A DNA stretch of 64,000 nucleotides from Conexibacter woesei DSM 14684. Its GTDB lineage: Bacteria > Actinomycetota > Thermoleophilia > Solirubrobacterales > Solirubrobacteraceae. The translations under genes and the position numbers were made by a program. Shown one piece after another: positions 12,882-22,571 of the stretch (positions are counted from its first letter, which is position 1; every line of letters starts with the position of its first letter). The notes under the pieces are model-generated. The model had not been told where the DNA came from, did not search any database, and saw only the letters and a list, made by a program, of their open reading frames with translations. The stretch covers positions 3,892,001 through 3,956,000 of the forward strand of contig NC_013739.1 in the NCBI RefSeq assembly GCF_000025265.1, in the 5' to 3' direction.

Positions 12882-14570
12882 TCAGTGCGTGACGGCGCCG
12901 TCTGCGGCGCTGCCGACGAGCTTGGCGTACTTGCGGATCGCGACGTCGATGTGCTCGTCAGCGCGCGGCAGCGGTCTGTAGGTGGCGACCCGCTCGGCGA
13001 TCTGCTCGTCGGTCAGGTCGACGTCGATGCGGCGGGCGTCGACGTCGATCGTGAGCCTGTCGCCCTCGCGCAGCGCGGCGATCGGCCCGCCGCGAACGGA
13101 CTCGGGCGCGATGTGGCCGGCCATGAAGCCGTGGCTCGCGCCGGAGAAGCGGCCGTCGGTGATCAGCGCGACGCTGTCGCCCAGCCCGGCGCCGATGATC
13201 GCCGCCGTCACGGCCAGCATCTCGCGCATGCCGGGGCCGCCCGCCGGGCCTTCGTTGCGGATCACGACGATGTCGTCCGCGACGATCTCGCTCGCGAGCA
13301 CCGCCTTCATCGCGGCCTCCTCGCCGTCGAAGACGCGCGCCGGACCGACGTGGTGGCGGCGCTCGTGGCCGGCGAGCTTGATCACACAGCCGTCGGGGGC
13401 GACGTTGCCTCTCATGATCGCGAAGCCGCCGGTCGCCTTGAGCGGGTCCTCCAGTGGGCGGACGACGACCTGGCCGGGCGTCTCCTGGGCGGCGTCGGCG
13501 ATCTCGCCGGCCGTCTGGCCGGTGACGGAGATCGCGTCCTCGTGCAGTCTGCCGTGCGCTCTGAGGCGCTTGAAGACGACGGGGACCCCGCCGGCCGCGT
13601 AAAGGTCGGTGGCGTTGTATCTGCCGCCGGGCTGGAGGTCGCAGAGCAGCGGCGTCGCCTCGCTGATGCGGTCGAACTCGTCGATCTCCAGCGGCACGCC
13701 CATCTCCTTGGCGACCGCCAGCAGGTGGAGCACCGCGTTGGTCGAGCCGCCGCTCATCGCGACGGCGGCGATCGCGTTCTCCAGCGCGTCCTTGGTGATG
13801 ACGTCGCGCGGGCGCAGGCCGCGTCTGAGCACGTCCATCACGAGCGTGCCGGCGTCGAAGGCGACCTGGCGCTTGCTGCCGTCCTCGGCGGGCACCATCG
13901 CCGAGCCGGCGGGCGAGATGCCGAGCACCTCGAACGCCATCGCCATCGTGTTGGCGGTGAACTGGCCGGCGCAGGCGCCGGCGCCGGGCGAGGAGACCTC
14001 TTCCAGCTCGTGCAGCTCCGCGTCGGTGATCTTGCCGACGGCGTGCGCACCGACCGCCTCGAAGACGTCGAGGATCGTGACCTCGCGGTCCTTGTAGCGG
14101 CCGGGCCGGATCGAGCCGCCATAGAGCATGAGCGACGGGATGTCGAGGCGCGCGAGCGCCATCACCGTGCCGGGGATCGTCTTGTCGCAGCCGCTGATGA
14201 CGACGATCGCGTCGAAGTGGTGGGCGCTGGCGACCAGCTCGATCGAGTCGGCGATCAGCTCGCGCGACACGAGCGACGCGCGCATGCCGGAGGTTCCCAT
14301 CGTGATCCCGTCGGAGATCGCGATCGTGTTCAGCTCCATCGGCGTGCCGCCGGCGGCACGGATGCCTTCCTTGACTCTCGCGGCGAGCACGCGGTTGTTG
14401 AAGTTGCACGGCATCGTCTCGATCCACGAGTGCGCCACGCCGACGATCGGCTTCGCGAGGTCCTCGGCGGAGTAGCCGATGCCGTGGAGGTAGGAGCGGG
14501 CGGCGGCCCGGTGCGGACCCTCCGTCAGGGCCCGGCTGCGATGCTTGAGGTCGAACGGCTCCGGGCTCAC
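12882..14570 (-). CDS. ilvD: Dihydroxy-acid dehydratase
   Basis: 562 residues, the normal IlvD length, from GTG 14570 (the frame runs open upstream but the family starts here). It converts 2,3-dihydroxy-isovalerate and -methylvalerate to the 2-keto acids of valine and isoleucine synthesis. Iron-sulfur/active-site motifs: the Cys in ETMPCNFNNRV, ISGCDKTIPG, and GAGACAGQFTANTMA; the C-terminal GRFSGASHGFMAGHIAPE is typical. The GTG overlaps the stop of the upstream membrane-anchored protein (GTGA), so they share a transcript. No other ilv genes or a visible leader attenuator are nearby. Confidence 0.95.
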   Translation of the reverse strand: MSPEPFDLKHRSRALTEGPHRAAARSYLHGIGYSAEDLAKPIVGVAHSWIETMPCNFNNRVLAARVKEGIRAAGGTPMELNTIAISDGITMGTSGMRASLVSRELIADSIELVASAHHFDAIVVISGCDKTIPGTVMALARLDIPSLMLYGGSIRPGRYKDREVTILDVFEAVGAHAVGKITDAELHELEEVSSPGAGACAGQFTANTMAMAFEVLGISPAGSAMVPAEDGSKRQVAFDAGTLVMDVLRRGLRPRDVITKDALENAIAAVAMSGGSTNAVLHLLAVAKEMGVPLEIDEFDRISEATPLLCDLQPGGRYNATDLYAAGGVPVVFKRLRAHGRLHEDAISVTGQTAGEIADAAQETPGQVVVRPLEDPLKATGGFAIMRGNVAPDGCVIKLAGHERRHHVGPARVFDGEEAAMKAVLASEIVADDIVVIRNEGPAGGPGMREMLAVTAAIIGAGLGDSVALITDGRFSGASHGFMAGHIAPESVRGGPIAALREGDRLTIDVDARRIDVDLTDEQIAERVATYRPLPRADEHIDVAIRKYAKLVGSAADGAVTH

Positions 14571-15430
14571 GACGCCGGGACTCTGCTGTCCCGTGCCGCG
14601 TCTCCGCCGCTGCGCGCGCGCTCCTGCTCCCACTGCCGCAGGCGCCAGAGGTCGCGCTTGACCTGCCGCGGGTCGATCTGGCGGCCGGGCAGGTGCATGT
14701 TGGCGGTGCGCATCAGCCGCTGCTCGTCGCCGGTGAGCGCCATCCACTTCGCGAGCACGTCGTCGGAGTCCGGCAGCCGAGCGCTGCCGTACGGGCGCGT
14801 CTCGTCCGGGAACTCGACGCAGTACTCGTTGAGCAGGCGGCCGGTCTGCGGCACGTAGGAGAGGATCGGCTTGTGGGGATAGACGAGGTAGGCGTACGGC
14901 ACGTCGTCGTCGCGCCCCCAGCCGTCGCGCCCCCAGCCGCCGCGGTCCCCGGAAGCGTCACCGCTCGCCCCGCCGTCGCTCCCCCAGCCGCCGCGGTCCC
15001 CCGAAGCGTCACCGCTCGTCCCGCCGTCGCGCCGCCAGCCGTCGCCGCTCACCACGGCATCGCCGTCCTCGCGGCCGTCGCCGTCCCAGCCGCGGACGCC
15101 GTCCTCGTCGCGGACGCCGTCGTCGTCGTCACCGTGCCGGTCGCGGGCACGCGTCGCCGACGGGCGCCCGGCCTGCATCCCCCAGACGCGGATGAACCCG
15201 AGGTCGCGGTACATCGCCCACTCCTCGTCGTTGACGCACGACTTGAGCAGCAGGCGCGCGCGGGCTTCGGCGCGGCGTTCTCTCCCGGGGTCGAGGTCGA
15301 ACTCAGCGGTCGACGGAATCCGCCGCCGGCGCGCGCGGAAGCGCTCGAGCGACTCCTCGAGCCGCGGCAGCATGACCTCGCCGAGCAGCGCGACGATCAC
15401 GATCCCGGTGGCGGCGAGCGCGAGGACCAC
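14567..15430 (-). CDS. Membrane-anchored hypothetical protein with Gly/Asp-rich repeat insert
   Basis: 287 residues from GTG 15430; starts further upstream would overlap the 82-residue gene. One N-terminal transmembrane helix (VVLALAATGIVIVALLGEVML) is followed by a basic stretch, a conserved-looking core (LLLKSCVNDEEWAMYRDLGFIRVWG, then VPYAYLVYPHKPILSYVPQTGRLLNEYCVEF), then DDVLAKWMALTGDEQRLMRTANMH. A Gly/Asp-rich low-complexity insert (about 130-195) splits the core and includes a duplicated 17-residue unit. Two core Cys are present. The folded parts suggest a real protein of unknown function, coupled to ilvD by a four-base overlap. Confidence 0.65.
   Translation of the reverse strand: MVLALAATGIVIVALLGEVMLPRLEESLERFRARRRRIPSTAEFDLDPGRERRAEARARLLLKSCVNDEEWAMYRDLGFIRVWGMQAGRPSATRARDRHGDDDDGVRDEDGVRGWDGDGREDGDAVVSGDGWRRDGGTSGDASGDRGGWGSDGGASGDASGDRGGWGRDGWGRDDDVPYAYLVYPHKPILSYVPQTGRLLNEYCVEFPDETRPYGSARLPDSDDVLAKWMALTGDEQRLMRTANMHLPGRQIDPRQVKRDLWRLRQWEQERARSGGDAARDSRVPAS
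14930..15031 (-). repeat. 51-bp tandem duplication in coding DNA
   Basis: Two adjacent 51-bp copies (14930-14980, 14981-15031) differ at about three positions and keep the reading frame, encoding 17 residues rich in Gly, Asp, Ser and Trp. Likely a recent slippage duplication in a disordered linker. Confidence 0.85.
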
Positions 15431-15441
15431 CGGCGCCGGTC

Positions 15442-15690
15442 CTACCGCCCGCCGGCGGCGCGAGGGAAGAAGATCACGCGTTCCGCATCGCGCGGCACGT
15501 CCTCGAACGTGCGGGCGAGCTGCGCCTCTCGCCGCCCCGACTGGCCGGTGACCGGCACGGCGGCCCACATGCCGCCGTCGAGCTGCCGCCGGAACTCCTC
15601 GACGAGCAGCTTCTCCTCTTCCCGCACGTCGACGTCGCCTTCCGCGATCAGCACCTCGCCGTGCCCCGGTCTCATGCGCAGGAACCTCAT
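15442..15690 (-). CDS. Small hypothetical protein upstream of the membrane-anchored gene
   Basis: 82 residues, ATG 15690. Sequence starts MRFLRMRPGHGEVLIAEGD and continues with an acidic helix (VREEEKLLVEEFRRQLDGG) and a strand-rich end (MWAAVPVTG, then FEDVPRDAERVIFFPRAAG), compatible with a small alpha/beta fold that binds or caps something rather than an enzyme. CATAAT lies six bases before the ATG, a possible promoter. It is 11 bp upstream of the next gene, so an operon with ilvD is likely. No family recognised. Confidence 0.6.
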   Translation of the reverse strand: MRFLRMRPGHGEVLIAEGDVDVREEEKLLVEEFRRQLDGGMWAAVPVTGQSGRREAQLARTFEDVPRDAERVIFFPRAAGGR

Positions 15691-15769
15691 GGACGGATTA
15701 TGCCAAAGGGTTTATGTCGCGCTTACGATCAGTGCGCGCAGGCGATCGCCGCCCCAGCACGAGACACGC

Positions 15770-16597
15770 TCAGCGAGCGTGAGCCGAGGCGGGCGGTGCT
15801 AGCGGGCGGCGCGAGCGGATCCCCAGCGCGTCGACCGGCCCCGGACCTCTGCCGATCTCGCGCAACCCGTCGTGCACGGCCTGCGCGGCGATGACCTTCG
15901 CCGCGCGGGCGGCGTCGACCGGAGCGAACCCGAGCGCGAGGTGCGCGGCGAGCGCCGAGGAGTGGGTGCAGCCGGAGCCGTGCGCGGCTCCGTCCGGATG
16001 CCGCTCGCCAGGTATCTCGATCGTCGTCTCTCCGTCGAACATGACGTCGGTCGCCTTGTCGCGGTGCCCTCCGGTGACGACGACGTGGCGCGGCCCGAGC
16101 GCGTGGATCGCCCGCGCGAGCTCCGGCGCATCGTCGTCGCTGCCGGCGATCACGCGCGCTTCGGGAAGGTTCGGCGTCGCGACCGTCACACGCGGCAGCA
16201 GCAGCTCGATCAGCGCGTCCCGCGCTTCCGGTTCGAGCAGCGGAGCGCCCGACTCGGAGACCATCACGGGGTCGAGGACGATCGGCGTCCCCTCCGCCAG
16301 CTCCCCGAGGGCGGCGACGACCGCCTCGATTGTGACCACGGTGCCGAGCATGCCGATCTTCACCGCGTCGATCCCGATGTCACGCGCAACGGCTCGAACC
16401 TGCGCCACGATCATCTCCGGCGCGATCGGCGCGACGGCGTCGACGCCCACCGTGTTCTGCGCGGTCAGCGCGGTGATGGCGGTCATCCCGTGCACGCCGC
16501 ATGCGGCGAACACCTTCAGGTCGGCCTGGATCCCGGCCCCGCCACCAGAGTCCGAACCGGCGATCGAGATGACGGCGGGAATGCGATTCTGCGTCAC
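15770..16597 (-). CDS. thiD: Hydroxymethylpyrimidine/phosphomethylpyrimidine kinase
   Basis: 275 residues from GTG 16597; an ATG at 16624 would overlap dprA by 17 bases. Ribokinase-fold HMP(-P) kinase making HMP-PP for thiamine. Motifs: [41 protein letters not shown] at the N-terminus (substrate binding), VLDPVMVS in the centre, and [20 protein letters not shown] carrying the anion hole and the catalytic region (GSGC). No TPP riboswitch is visible upstream because dprA abuts it. Convergent spacing to other genes suggests it is the last gene of the yifB-dprA operon. Confidence 0.93.
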   Translation of the reverse strand: MTQNRIPAVISIAGSDSGGGAGIQADLKVFAACGVHGMTAITALTAQNTVGVDAVAPIAPEMIVAQVRAVARDIGIDAVKIGMLGTVVTIEAVVAALGELAEGTPIVLDPVMVSESGAPLLEPEARDALIELLLPRVTVATPNLPEARVIAGSDDDAPELARAIHALGPRHVVVTGGHRDKATDVMFDGETTIEIPGERHPDGAAHGSGCTHSSALAAHLALGFAPVDAARAAKVIAAQAVHDGLREIGRGPGPVDALGIRSRRPLAPPASAHAR

Positions 16598-16607
16598 GGC
16601 CGAGAGC

Positions 16608-17708
16608 TTACGACAGGCACGCATACCGACCTCCCGTCGTGCGCCGCACCTTCCCGCGCAGCTCCAGCTGCGCCAGCCCCGCGAGCGCCGCGTCGACCGG
16701 AAGCCCATCCGCCGTGAGCGCCGCGACCGTGTCCTGCCCGCTGCCGACGCGCTCCAGCAGGGCACGCAGGTCGGCCGGCAGCCCGCTCGCGACCGCATTG
16801 CCGGGCACTCTCGGCGCGTCGGCCCCGAACAACAGCTCCAACACGTCCTGCGGACCGCGGATGAGCCGCGCGCCCTCAGCGATCAAGCCGTTCGTCCCTG
16901 CAGCCAGCGGCGCCGTCACCAGGCCCGGCACCGCAGCCACGTCACGCCCGAGGTCCAGCGCCAGCGTCGCGGTGATCAGCGAACCAGACCGCTCGCCCGC
17001 CTCCACGACGACCGTCAGACGGGCCAAGGCTGCGATCGTGCGGTTCCGCGCCGGGAACGCCCACCGGCGGATCGGCGTGCCGGGCGGCATCTCCGAGACG
17101 ACCACTCCAGACGCGGCGATCCGCTCGTGCAGACGGCGTTTGCTCGCCGGATACGCCCGCTCGGCGCCACCGGCCAACACCGCCAGCGTCGACCCGCTCG
17201 CCTCCAGCGCGCCCGTGTGTGCCGCCGCGTCGATGCCGAGCGCCATCCCGCTCACGACGGTGATTCCCGCCGCCGCGAGTCCGCGTGCGATGCCACGTGC
17301 CTGCTCGATTCCGTACGGCGTCGCTCGCCGCGCTCCGACGATCGCGACGCCGTCGGCCTCGATGAGCTGCTCGAACCGATCCGCTCGACCGAGCAGATGC
17401 AGCACCGCCGGCGCGTCGGGCAGGTCGCGGAGCCGCTGCGGGTAGTGCGGTGCGCAGCGGCAGATCGCCGTGAGTCCGCAGTCGACGCAACGCTCCCGAG
17501 CGAGCGCCGCGTCGAACCGGTCGTATTCGCGCGCGATGCGTCGGCGCTGCTCCCCCGCCAGCGCGGCGATCAGCTCGTCGTCGGCGAGCGAGAGCACGGC
17601 GGGCAGAGGTCTTCGAGCGGCCCAGGCGCGCTCGATGTGACCAGAGAGGCGGGCGATCAGCCACGCCCGCCGCAGGCAGTCCGCGCACCCCGTGCTCGCG
17701 CCGGTCAC
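16608..17708 (-). CDS. dprA: DNA-processing protein DprA (Smf)
   Basis: 366 residues, GTG 17708 overlapping the yifB stop (GTGA). N-terminal four-Cys segment (CADCLRRAW and [12 protein letters not shown]) is followed by the Rossmann-like DprA core: [48 protein letters not shown], then [47 protein letters not shown]-terminal winged-helix (about 305-366) completes it. DprA loads RecA onto incoming single-stranded DNA in natural transformation and is also kept in non-competent bacteria. The additional N-terminal Cys residues hint at zinc binding. Confidence 0.93.
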   Translation of the reverse strand: MTGASTGCADCLRRAWLIARLSGHIERAWAARRPLPAVLSLADDELIAALAGEQRRRIAREYDRFDAALARERCVDCGLTAICRCAPHYPQRLRDLPDAPAVLHLLGRADRFEQLIEADGVAIVGARRATPYGIEQARGIARGLAAAGITVVSGMALGIDAAAHTGALEASGSTLAVLAGGAERAYPASKRRLHERIAASGVVVSEMPPGTPIRRWAFPARNRTIAALARLTVVVEAGERSGSLITATLALDLGRDVAAVPGLVTAPLAAGTNGLIAEGARLIRGPQDVLELLFGADAPRVPGNAVASGLPADLRALLERVGSGQDTVAALTADGLPVDAALAGLAQLELRGKVRRTTGGRYACLS

Positions 17709-19228
17709 GCCGCCACCTGCTGCCCGGCGCCGTCCTGGAGCCGCAGCGTGAGCGCCTGCATCACGTCGTCGAGCTCGACGACGTCGCGCTCGTCGAGGTC
17801 CGCGATCGTGCAGGCGACGCGCAGGACCCGATCGTGTGCCCGGGCGCTGAGCGCGCCGCCGTCATAGGCGGCGCCGAGCGCCTGCAACGCACGCTCGGCC
17901 ACGCGCACGTGCGACCGCACGAGACGGGCGTCGAGCTGGCCGTTGCAGCCCGCGGTCGTTCCGTCGAGCCGGCGCAGCTGTCGCTCACGGGCGGCCAGCA
18001 CACGCTCACGCATCCGTGCCGAGGACTCCCGAGCCGGCGCGCGCAGTTCGGCGGACGTCGGCCGCGCGACTGACATCAGGAGGTCGAGCCGGTCGAGCAG
18101 CGGGCCGCTGAGGCGCCGCCGGTGGCGCGCGAAGTCGACCTCGCTGCACGTGCAGTGGCGCGTGCTGCCCGCGAACCCGCACGGACACGGGTTCGTGGCT
18201 GCAACGAGCGTGAAGCGCGTCGGGAAGAGCAACGCGCGCTGGCCGCGCACGACGGAGACATGGCCGTCCTCCAGTGGTTGGCGCAGCGCTTCCAGGCTCG
18301 GTCGTGAGAACTCGGCGAGCTCGTCGAGGAACAGCACGCCGTGATGGGCGAGGCTGGCCTCCCCGGGGATCGGGACCTGACCGCCACCGACGAGCCCTGA
18401 GGCGGAGATCGTGTGGTGCGGCGCCCGGAACGGGCGCACGTTCACGAGCCCGCGGGAGCGGTGCAGCCCTGCCACGCTGTGGATGCGGGTCACCTCGAGC
18501 GCCTCACCTCTCGTCAGCGGCGGCAGCAGCGACGGCAGACGGCGGGCGAGCATCGTCTTGCCGCTGCCGGGCGGTCCTTCCATCAGCAGATTGTGTCCGC
18601 CCGCCGCCGCGATCTCGAGTGCTCGCAGCGGCAGCTCATGACCGCGGACGTCGGCGAGGTCGAGCGTCTCTCCGGTCGCCGCTTCTTCGTCCGGTGGCGC
18701 CGGTGGCGGTGGCGGTTCACCGCCGCCCAGCAGATCGGCGACGCCCCGCAGGCTGTCGACTGCCGCCACGCGGATGCCGTCGACGAGTGCGGCCTCCTCC
18801 GCACGTTCTCGCGGCACGATGAGGCCCCCGAGGCCGCTGCGACGCGCTCCCTCGGCCGCGGCCAGGACGCCGCGACACGGACGCAGCTCCCCGCCGAGCG
18901 ACAGCTCACCGAAGATCGCCCAGCGCTGGAGGTCGTTGCCTCTGCACTGGCCGCTCGCGGCGAGCAGACCAACCGCGAGCGCGGCATCGAACCCGGGACC
19001 GACCTTCGGCAGGCTGGCCGGTGCGAGGTTCGCGGTGATGCGTCGCGCCGGGAACTCGAAGCCCGAGTTGAGGACCGCCGCGCGGACGCGCTCGCGTGCT
19101 TCGCGCACCGCTTTGCCGGCCATTCCCACGACGCGGAAGGTCGGCAGACCTGGCCGGATGTCGACCTCCACCCACACCGGTCGCGGGTCGATTCCGTCGA
19201 TGGCGAACGTGGCGACGCGACTGAGCAT
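17705..19228 (-). CDS. YifB-family Mg-chelatase-like AAA ATPase
   Basis: 507 residues from ATG 19228 (family-standard [13 protein letters not shown] start). N-terminal ChlI-like/Lon-protease-fold domain (about 1-170), then the AAA module with Walker [11 protein letters not shown], sensor and Walker B ([12 protein letters not shown]), then the YifB C-terminal region ([18 protein letters not shown]). Four Cys around [14 protein letters not shown] form a zinc site typical of ComM/YifB. ComM promotes branch migration during natural transformation; next to dprA the pairing suggests DNA uptake or recombination. TAGCGT seven bases before the ATG may be its -10 box. Confidence 0.92.
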   Translation of the reverse strand: MLSRVATFAIDGIDPRPVWVEVDIRPGLPTFRVVGMAGKAVREARERVRAAVLNSGFEFPARRITANLAPASLPKVGPGFDAALAVGLLAASGQCRGNDLQRWAIFGELSLGGELRPCRGVLAAAEGARRSGLGGLIVPRERAEEAALVDGIRVAAVDSLRGVADLLGGGEPPPPPAPPDEEAATGETLDLADVRGHELPLRALEIAAAGGHNLLMEGPPGSGKTMLARRLPSLLPPLTRGEALEVTRIHSVAGLHRSRGLVNVRPFRAPHHTISASGLVGGGQVPIPGEASLAHHGVLFLDELAEFSRPSLEALRQPLEDGHVSVVRGQRALLFPTRFTLVAATNPCPCGFAGSTRHCTCSEVDFARHRRRLSGPLLDRLDLLMSVARPTSAELRAPARESSARMRERVLAARERQLRRLDGTTAGCNGQLDARLVRSHVRVAERALQALGAAYDGGALSARAHDRVLRVACTIADLDERDVVELDDVMQALTLRLQDGAGQQVAA

Positions 19229-19374
19229 GGGCGGCAACGCTACGGATCGAAGTGCTACGCGTGGGGCACGCTTTGCACCAACTTTGCGGAGTGCGTCTCG
19301 CTCCACAGTTTCTCCTGCAAAGCGGCACAAACACGCGGTGACACATATGATCTCCCGGGCGTAGCGTGACGGTC

Positions 19375-19743
19375 ATGTCCTCCGATCCCCGTCACCACCT
19401 CGGCCGCATCGGCGAGAACCTCGCCGTCGAGCATCTCGAACGCCGTGGGTTCGTCGTCCTCGACCGGAACTACCGCACCCGCTGGGGCGAGCTGGACGTG
19501 GTCGCATGCGACGACGAGCGGATCGTCTTCTGCGAGGTCAAGACACGGCGGCTGGGCTCCTCGGCGCCGCTGGAGGGCCTGAGAGAGCCACAGCGACGTC
19601 GCCTGCGGCGCATGGCGGTGTCATGGCTGCAGGCCAAGCCGCGCAGGACGTACGTGCCTGAGCTGCGCTTCGACGCGGTCGGCGTGACGATCGACGCAAC
19701 CGGGCAGCTGGTCGCGCTCGAGCATCTCGAGGGCGCGTTCTGA
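19375..19743 (+). CDS. YraN/UPF0102 family putative endonuclease
   Basis: 122 residues from ATG 19375 (GTG 19366 would add three). The UPF0102 nuclease-fold motifs are present: GRIGENLAVEHLERRGFVVLDRNYRTRWGELDVVACDDERIVFCEVKTR, matching the PD-(D/E)xK pattern with GELD and EVK. The biochemical role of this family is unsettled. It is the only plus-strand gene in this part of the housekeeping block, divergent from yifB over 146 bp and convergent with rnhB. Confidence 0.88.
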   Translation: MSSDPRHHLGRIGENLAVEHLERRGFVVLDRNYRTRWGELDVVACDDERIVFCEVKTRRLGSSAPLEGLREPQRRRLRRMAVSWLQAKPRRTYVPELRFDAVGVTIDATGQLVALEHLEGAF

Positions 19744-19760
19744 TGGAGCGGCTCCGCGCG

Positions 19761-20441
19761 TCAGAGCGCGAGCTGCTGGTACGCCGCCGACTGGAACGAC
19801 AGCCGATGCAACGGCGTGATCCCGAGCCGCTCGATCGCCGCCCGATGCTCGGGCGTCGCATAGCCGACGTGCGACGCGAACTCCCACCCCGGATGCAGGA
19901 CGTCGGCGCGATGCATGAAGCGATCGCGCGTGACCTTCGCGACGACCGAGGCCGCGGCGATCGAAGCGCTCCTCGCGTCCCCGCCGATCACGGCCCGCTG
20001 GTCGTGCCCGAGGTCGGCGACCCTGAAGCCGTCACTGAGGCAGATGCAGCCGTCGCACGCTACGCGGGCGAGTGCATCCCGCAGCGCCGCGAGATTCGTC
20101 ACGTGGAGCCCGCGCCGGTCGATCCCGGGCGCGCAGCGCGAGATCACGGCCACTCTCGTTGCGACGCGCAGGATCACCGGGTAGATCGCCTCCCGGCGTT
20201 CTGCGGTCTGCTGCTTGGAGTCGTTGAGGGCGCTCAGCGCACGCAGGTCCGAGCGCGTGATGCGCTCGTAGTCGAACATGACCGCCGCGGCGACGAGCGG
20301 GCCGGCGAGGCAGCCGCGACCTGCTTCGTCCGCGCCGGCGACGAAGCGAGCGCCGAGGTCGCGGTCGAAGGCGAAGAGACGCCGGCCCGGTGGACGCGCG
20401 CGCCGTCTCCTTCTTCTCGCAGAGCTAGTCGTTTCCGCCAT
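19761..20441 (-). CDS. rnhB: Ribonuclease HII
   Basis: 226 residues. The type-2 RNase H signature GADEAGRGCLAGPLVAAAV holds D38 and E39; further acidic ligands are in SDGFRVADLG and around the SIAAASVVAKVTRDRFM segment, which is the conserved RNase HII C-terminal motif. It removes single ribonucleotides from DNA and RNA primers. The first 28 residues are Arg-rich and not part of the catalytic domain. GAGGTCC precedes the ATG. It lies in the conserved order rplS-lepB-rnhB-yraN. Confidence 0.93.
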   Translation of the reverse strand: MAETTSSARRRRRRARPPGRRLFAFDRDLGARFVAGADEAGRGCLAGPLVAAAVMFDYERITRSDLRALSALNDSKQQTAERREAIYPVILRVATRVAVISRCAPGIDRRGLHVTNLAALRDALARVACDGCICLSDGFRVADLGHDQRAVIGGDARSASIAAASVVAKVTRDRFMHRADVLHPGWEFASHVGYATPEHRAAIERLGITPLHRLSFQSAAYQQLAL

Positions 20442-20491
20442 GATCGGACCTCATCATGACGTGCTCGCCGGGTGGAACGCCGGGCGGTCCG

Positions 20492-20513
20492 CGGGCGCTA
20501 CGAGAAGCGCCCG
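20492..20513 (-). terminator. Hairpin between rnhB and lepB
   Basis: CGGGCGCT (20492-20499) pairs with AGCGCCCG (20506-20513), six-base loop, in the 95-bp gap downstream of the lepB stop and upstream of rnhB on the minus strand. It may terminate or attenuate the lepB transcript. Confidence 0.4.
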
Positions 20514-20536
20514 GTGCGCGGATGCGCAGGCTCGGC

Positions 20537-21163
20537 TCAGAGCGGCCCGATGCGCTTCGGCGGCCAGTAGCTCGCGAAGGCGCCGCCGATGACCCAGTCC
20601 CGCTTGATCGGACCCCAGTAGCGGCTGTCGTCGGACGCGCCGCGGTTGTCGCCCATCATGAAGTACTGGTCCTTCGGCACCGTGATCGTTCCGAGATTGC
20701 AGTCCGCTCCCTCGCCACACGCAGCGATGAACGACTCTTTCTGCCGCACGCCGTTGCGGATCACGTGGCCGTCACGGATCGCTACGCGGTCGCCGGGGCC
20801 GCCGACGACGCGCTTGATGAAGTTCTGGTCCGAGCGGGTCGGGGTCGAGCGAGAGCAGGGTCTGCCGCTCTGCGGCCCGTCGTAGAACGGTCCCTGGCCG
20901 GGGATACCGCATTCGTTCGTGTCCGCACCCTTCGGCGGGTGGAACACGAGGATGTCGCCGACGCTCGGGTCGCCGAAGTTGTTGCCGATGCGGTTGACGA
21001 GCACGCGCTCGCCAACCGCGAGGGTCGGCTCCATCGAGCCGCTCGGAATCCGGTACGGCTTGACGATGAACGCCTGGATCCCGAGCGCCAGGCCGAGGGC
21101 CACGGCCACGATGAAGACCAACTCCAGCAGCGAGCCGGAGGTGGACTTCGGCTTGACCCTCAC
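20537..21163 (-). CDS. lepB: Signal peptidase I
   Basis: 208 residues. One N-terminal transmembrane helix (about 12-34) anchors the catalytic domain outside. Catalytic Ser43 in YRIPSGSMEPTL and the general-base Lys117 in QNFIKRVVGGPGDR are present, as is the C-terminal MGDNRGASDDSRYWGP motif. It removes signal peptides from exported proteins. An insert of about 35 residues with two Cys (ECGIPGQG to RPCSRS) precedes the lysine box and may form a disulfide. Six bases separate it from rplS, so they are co-transcribed. Confidence 0.95.
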   Translation of the reverse strand: MRVKPKSTSGSLLELVFIVAVALGLALGIQAFIVKPYRIPSGSMEPTLAVGERVLVNRIGNNFGDPSVGDILVFHPPKGADTNECGIPGQGPFYDGPQSGRPCSRSTPTRSDQNFIKRVVGGPGDRVAIRDGHVIRNGVRQKESFIAACGEGADCNLGTITVPKDQYFMMGDNRGASDDSRYWGPIKRDWVIGGAFASYWPPKRIGPL

Positions 21164-21169
21164 CCGTCG

Positions 21170-21760
21170 TTACTCGGAGTCGGCCTTGGCCTTCGGCTCA
21201 TCAGAGCCGTCAGCCGCGTCGCCCGTGGTCTCGGACGACGCCTCGGCCTCCGGGGCGGCCGCCGTCTCGGCGGTCTCCTCGGCAGCCGGAGCGGCCTCAG
21301 CCGCAGCGTCGTCGGCGGGAGCGCCCTCGGTGGCCAGCACGGCCTCCTCGGGAGCGATCTCCTCTTCGACGACCTGCGTGTGAAGCAGTTCGCGATCGAA
21401 GACTTCCTCCGGCCCGATGGAGCGGCGCTCGCGCACACGGGCGCGCTTGCCGATCCGGCCGCGGAGGTAGTACAGCTTCGCGCGACGGACGTCACCGCGG
21501 GCTGCGACCTCGATCTTCTCGATCTTCGGCGAGTGCACGGGGAACGTGCGCTCGACGCCAACGCCGAAGGACTGCTTGCGGACGGTGAACGTCTCGCGAA
21601 CGCCGTGACCCTGGCGCTTGATGACGACGCCCTCGAAGACCTGCGTACGACGACGCGTGCCCTCGATGACCTGGAAGTGGACGCGGACGCGGTCGCCGGC
21701 GTCGAACTTCGGTGCGCGTCGAAGCTGCTCGCGCTCAAGATTTTGGATAACAGTGCTCAT
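21170..21760 (-). CDS. rplS: 50S ribosomal protein L19 with acidic C-terminal extension
   Basis: 196 residues against about 115 for ordinary L19. The core (1-113) is canonical: [45 protein letters not shown] and [22 protein letters not shown]. It sits at the 30S-50S interface. About 80 extra residues follow, beginning with a plausible helix ([25 protein letters not shown]) and then an Ala/Glu-rich disordered tail. The tail is in frame and uses similar codons, so it is not a frameshift artefact. Start ATG 21760. Confidence 0.93.
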   Translation of the reverse strand: MSTVIQNLEREQLRRAPKFDAGDRVRVHFQVIEGTRRRTQVFEGVVIKRQGHGVRETFTVRKQSFGVGVERTFPVHSPKIEKIEVAARGDVRRAKLYYLRGRIGKRARVRERRSIGPEEVFDRELLHTQVVEEEIAPEEAVLATEGAPADDAAAEAAPAAEETAETAAAPEAEASSETTGDAADGSDEPKAKADSE

Positions 21761-21842
21761 GGCAAGAGTAATTGGCGGGGCCGTTGTGGCCGTCGCGGAG
21801 CGGGAATGGTAGCGGACCGCCACCCTCCGTGATGCCCGACCG

Positions 21843-22571
21843 TCAGTCGCGGTCGTCCGCGGGCTCGTGTGAACGCGACGCGGGGGCGCTCGCCTCGGCG
21901 TCGAGGGCACGCTGCCGGCTCTGCGCCATGCGCCAGTCGTGGACGCGCTGATGGTGCCCCGACAGGAGGATCTCCGGCACGTTCCAGCCGCGGTACTCGG
22001 CCGGGCGGGTGTAGTGCGGGTACTCCGGGGCGCCGTCGAGCGCGGCGCTGAACGACTCCTCGTGGGCGGAGTCGACGTGGCCGAGCGCGCCGGGCAGCTT
22101 GCGCAGCACGGCGTCCGCGACGACCATCGCCGCCAGCTCGCCGCCGGCGAGCACGTAGCGGCCGATCGAGACGGTGTCGGTCGCGAAGTGCTCGACGATC
22201 CGCTCGTCGAAGCCTTCGTAGCGGCCGCACAGAAGCGTCACCGCGGGCTCCGCCGCGAGCTCGTCGACGAACGGGTCGTCGAGCTGGCGGCCGCCCGGAG
22301 TCAGCACCACCACGCGACGGCGCTCGCGCAGGTCGACCGGGTCGCAGTCGTAGCGGGCGCGCAACGCTGCCTCGACGACGTCGACCCGCAGCACCATGCC
22401 GGCCCCACCGCCGAACGGCGTGTCGTCGACCTGCCCGCCCGACAGCGGCGTCGTGTCGCGATAGTTGACGCACGCAAGCTCGTGGCCGAGCCGCAGCGCG
22501 TTCTCGACGTGGCGCTGGGTGCGGAACCAGTCGAACCACTGCGGGAAGAGGGTGAAGACGTCGAGCTGCAT
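21843..22571 (-). CDS. trmD: tRNA (guanine-37-N1)-methyltransferase
   Basis: 242 residues, ATG 22571 overlapping the rimM stop (TGATG). SPOUT-fold methyltransferase that makes m1G37 to prevent frameshifting. Visible features: [13 protein letters not shown] start, [63 protein letters not shown] forming the SAM-binding trefoil knot, then the C-terminal tRNA-binding domain ([24 protein letters not shown]). The last 25 residues are a variable tail. Confidence 0.95.
   Translation of the reverse strand: MQLDVFTLFPQWFDWFRTQRHVENALRLGHELACVNYRDTTPLSGGQVDDTPFGGGAGMVLRVDVVEAALRARYDCDPVDLRERRRVVVLTPGGRQLDDPFVDELAAEPAVTLLCGRYEGFDERIVEHFATDTVSIGRYVLAGGELAAMVVADAVLRKLPGALGHVDSAHEESFSAALDGAPEYPHYTRPAEYRGWNVPEILLSGHHQRVHDWRMAQSRQRALDAEASAPASRSHEPADDRD

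Noticed and set aside
16598-16608. TPP riboswitch in front of thiD
   Set aside because: dprA abuts or overlaps the thiD start.
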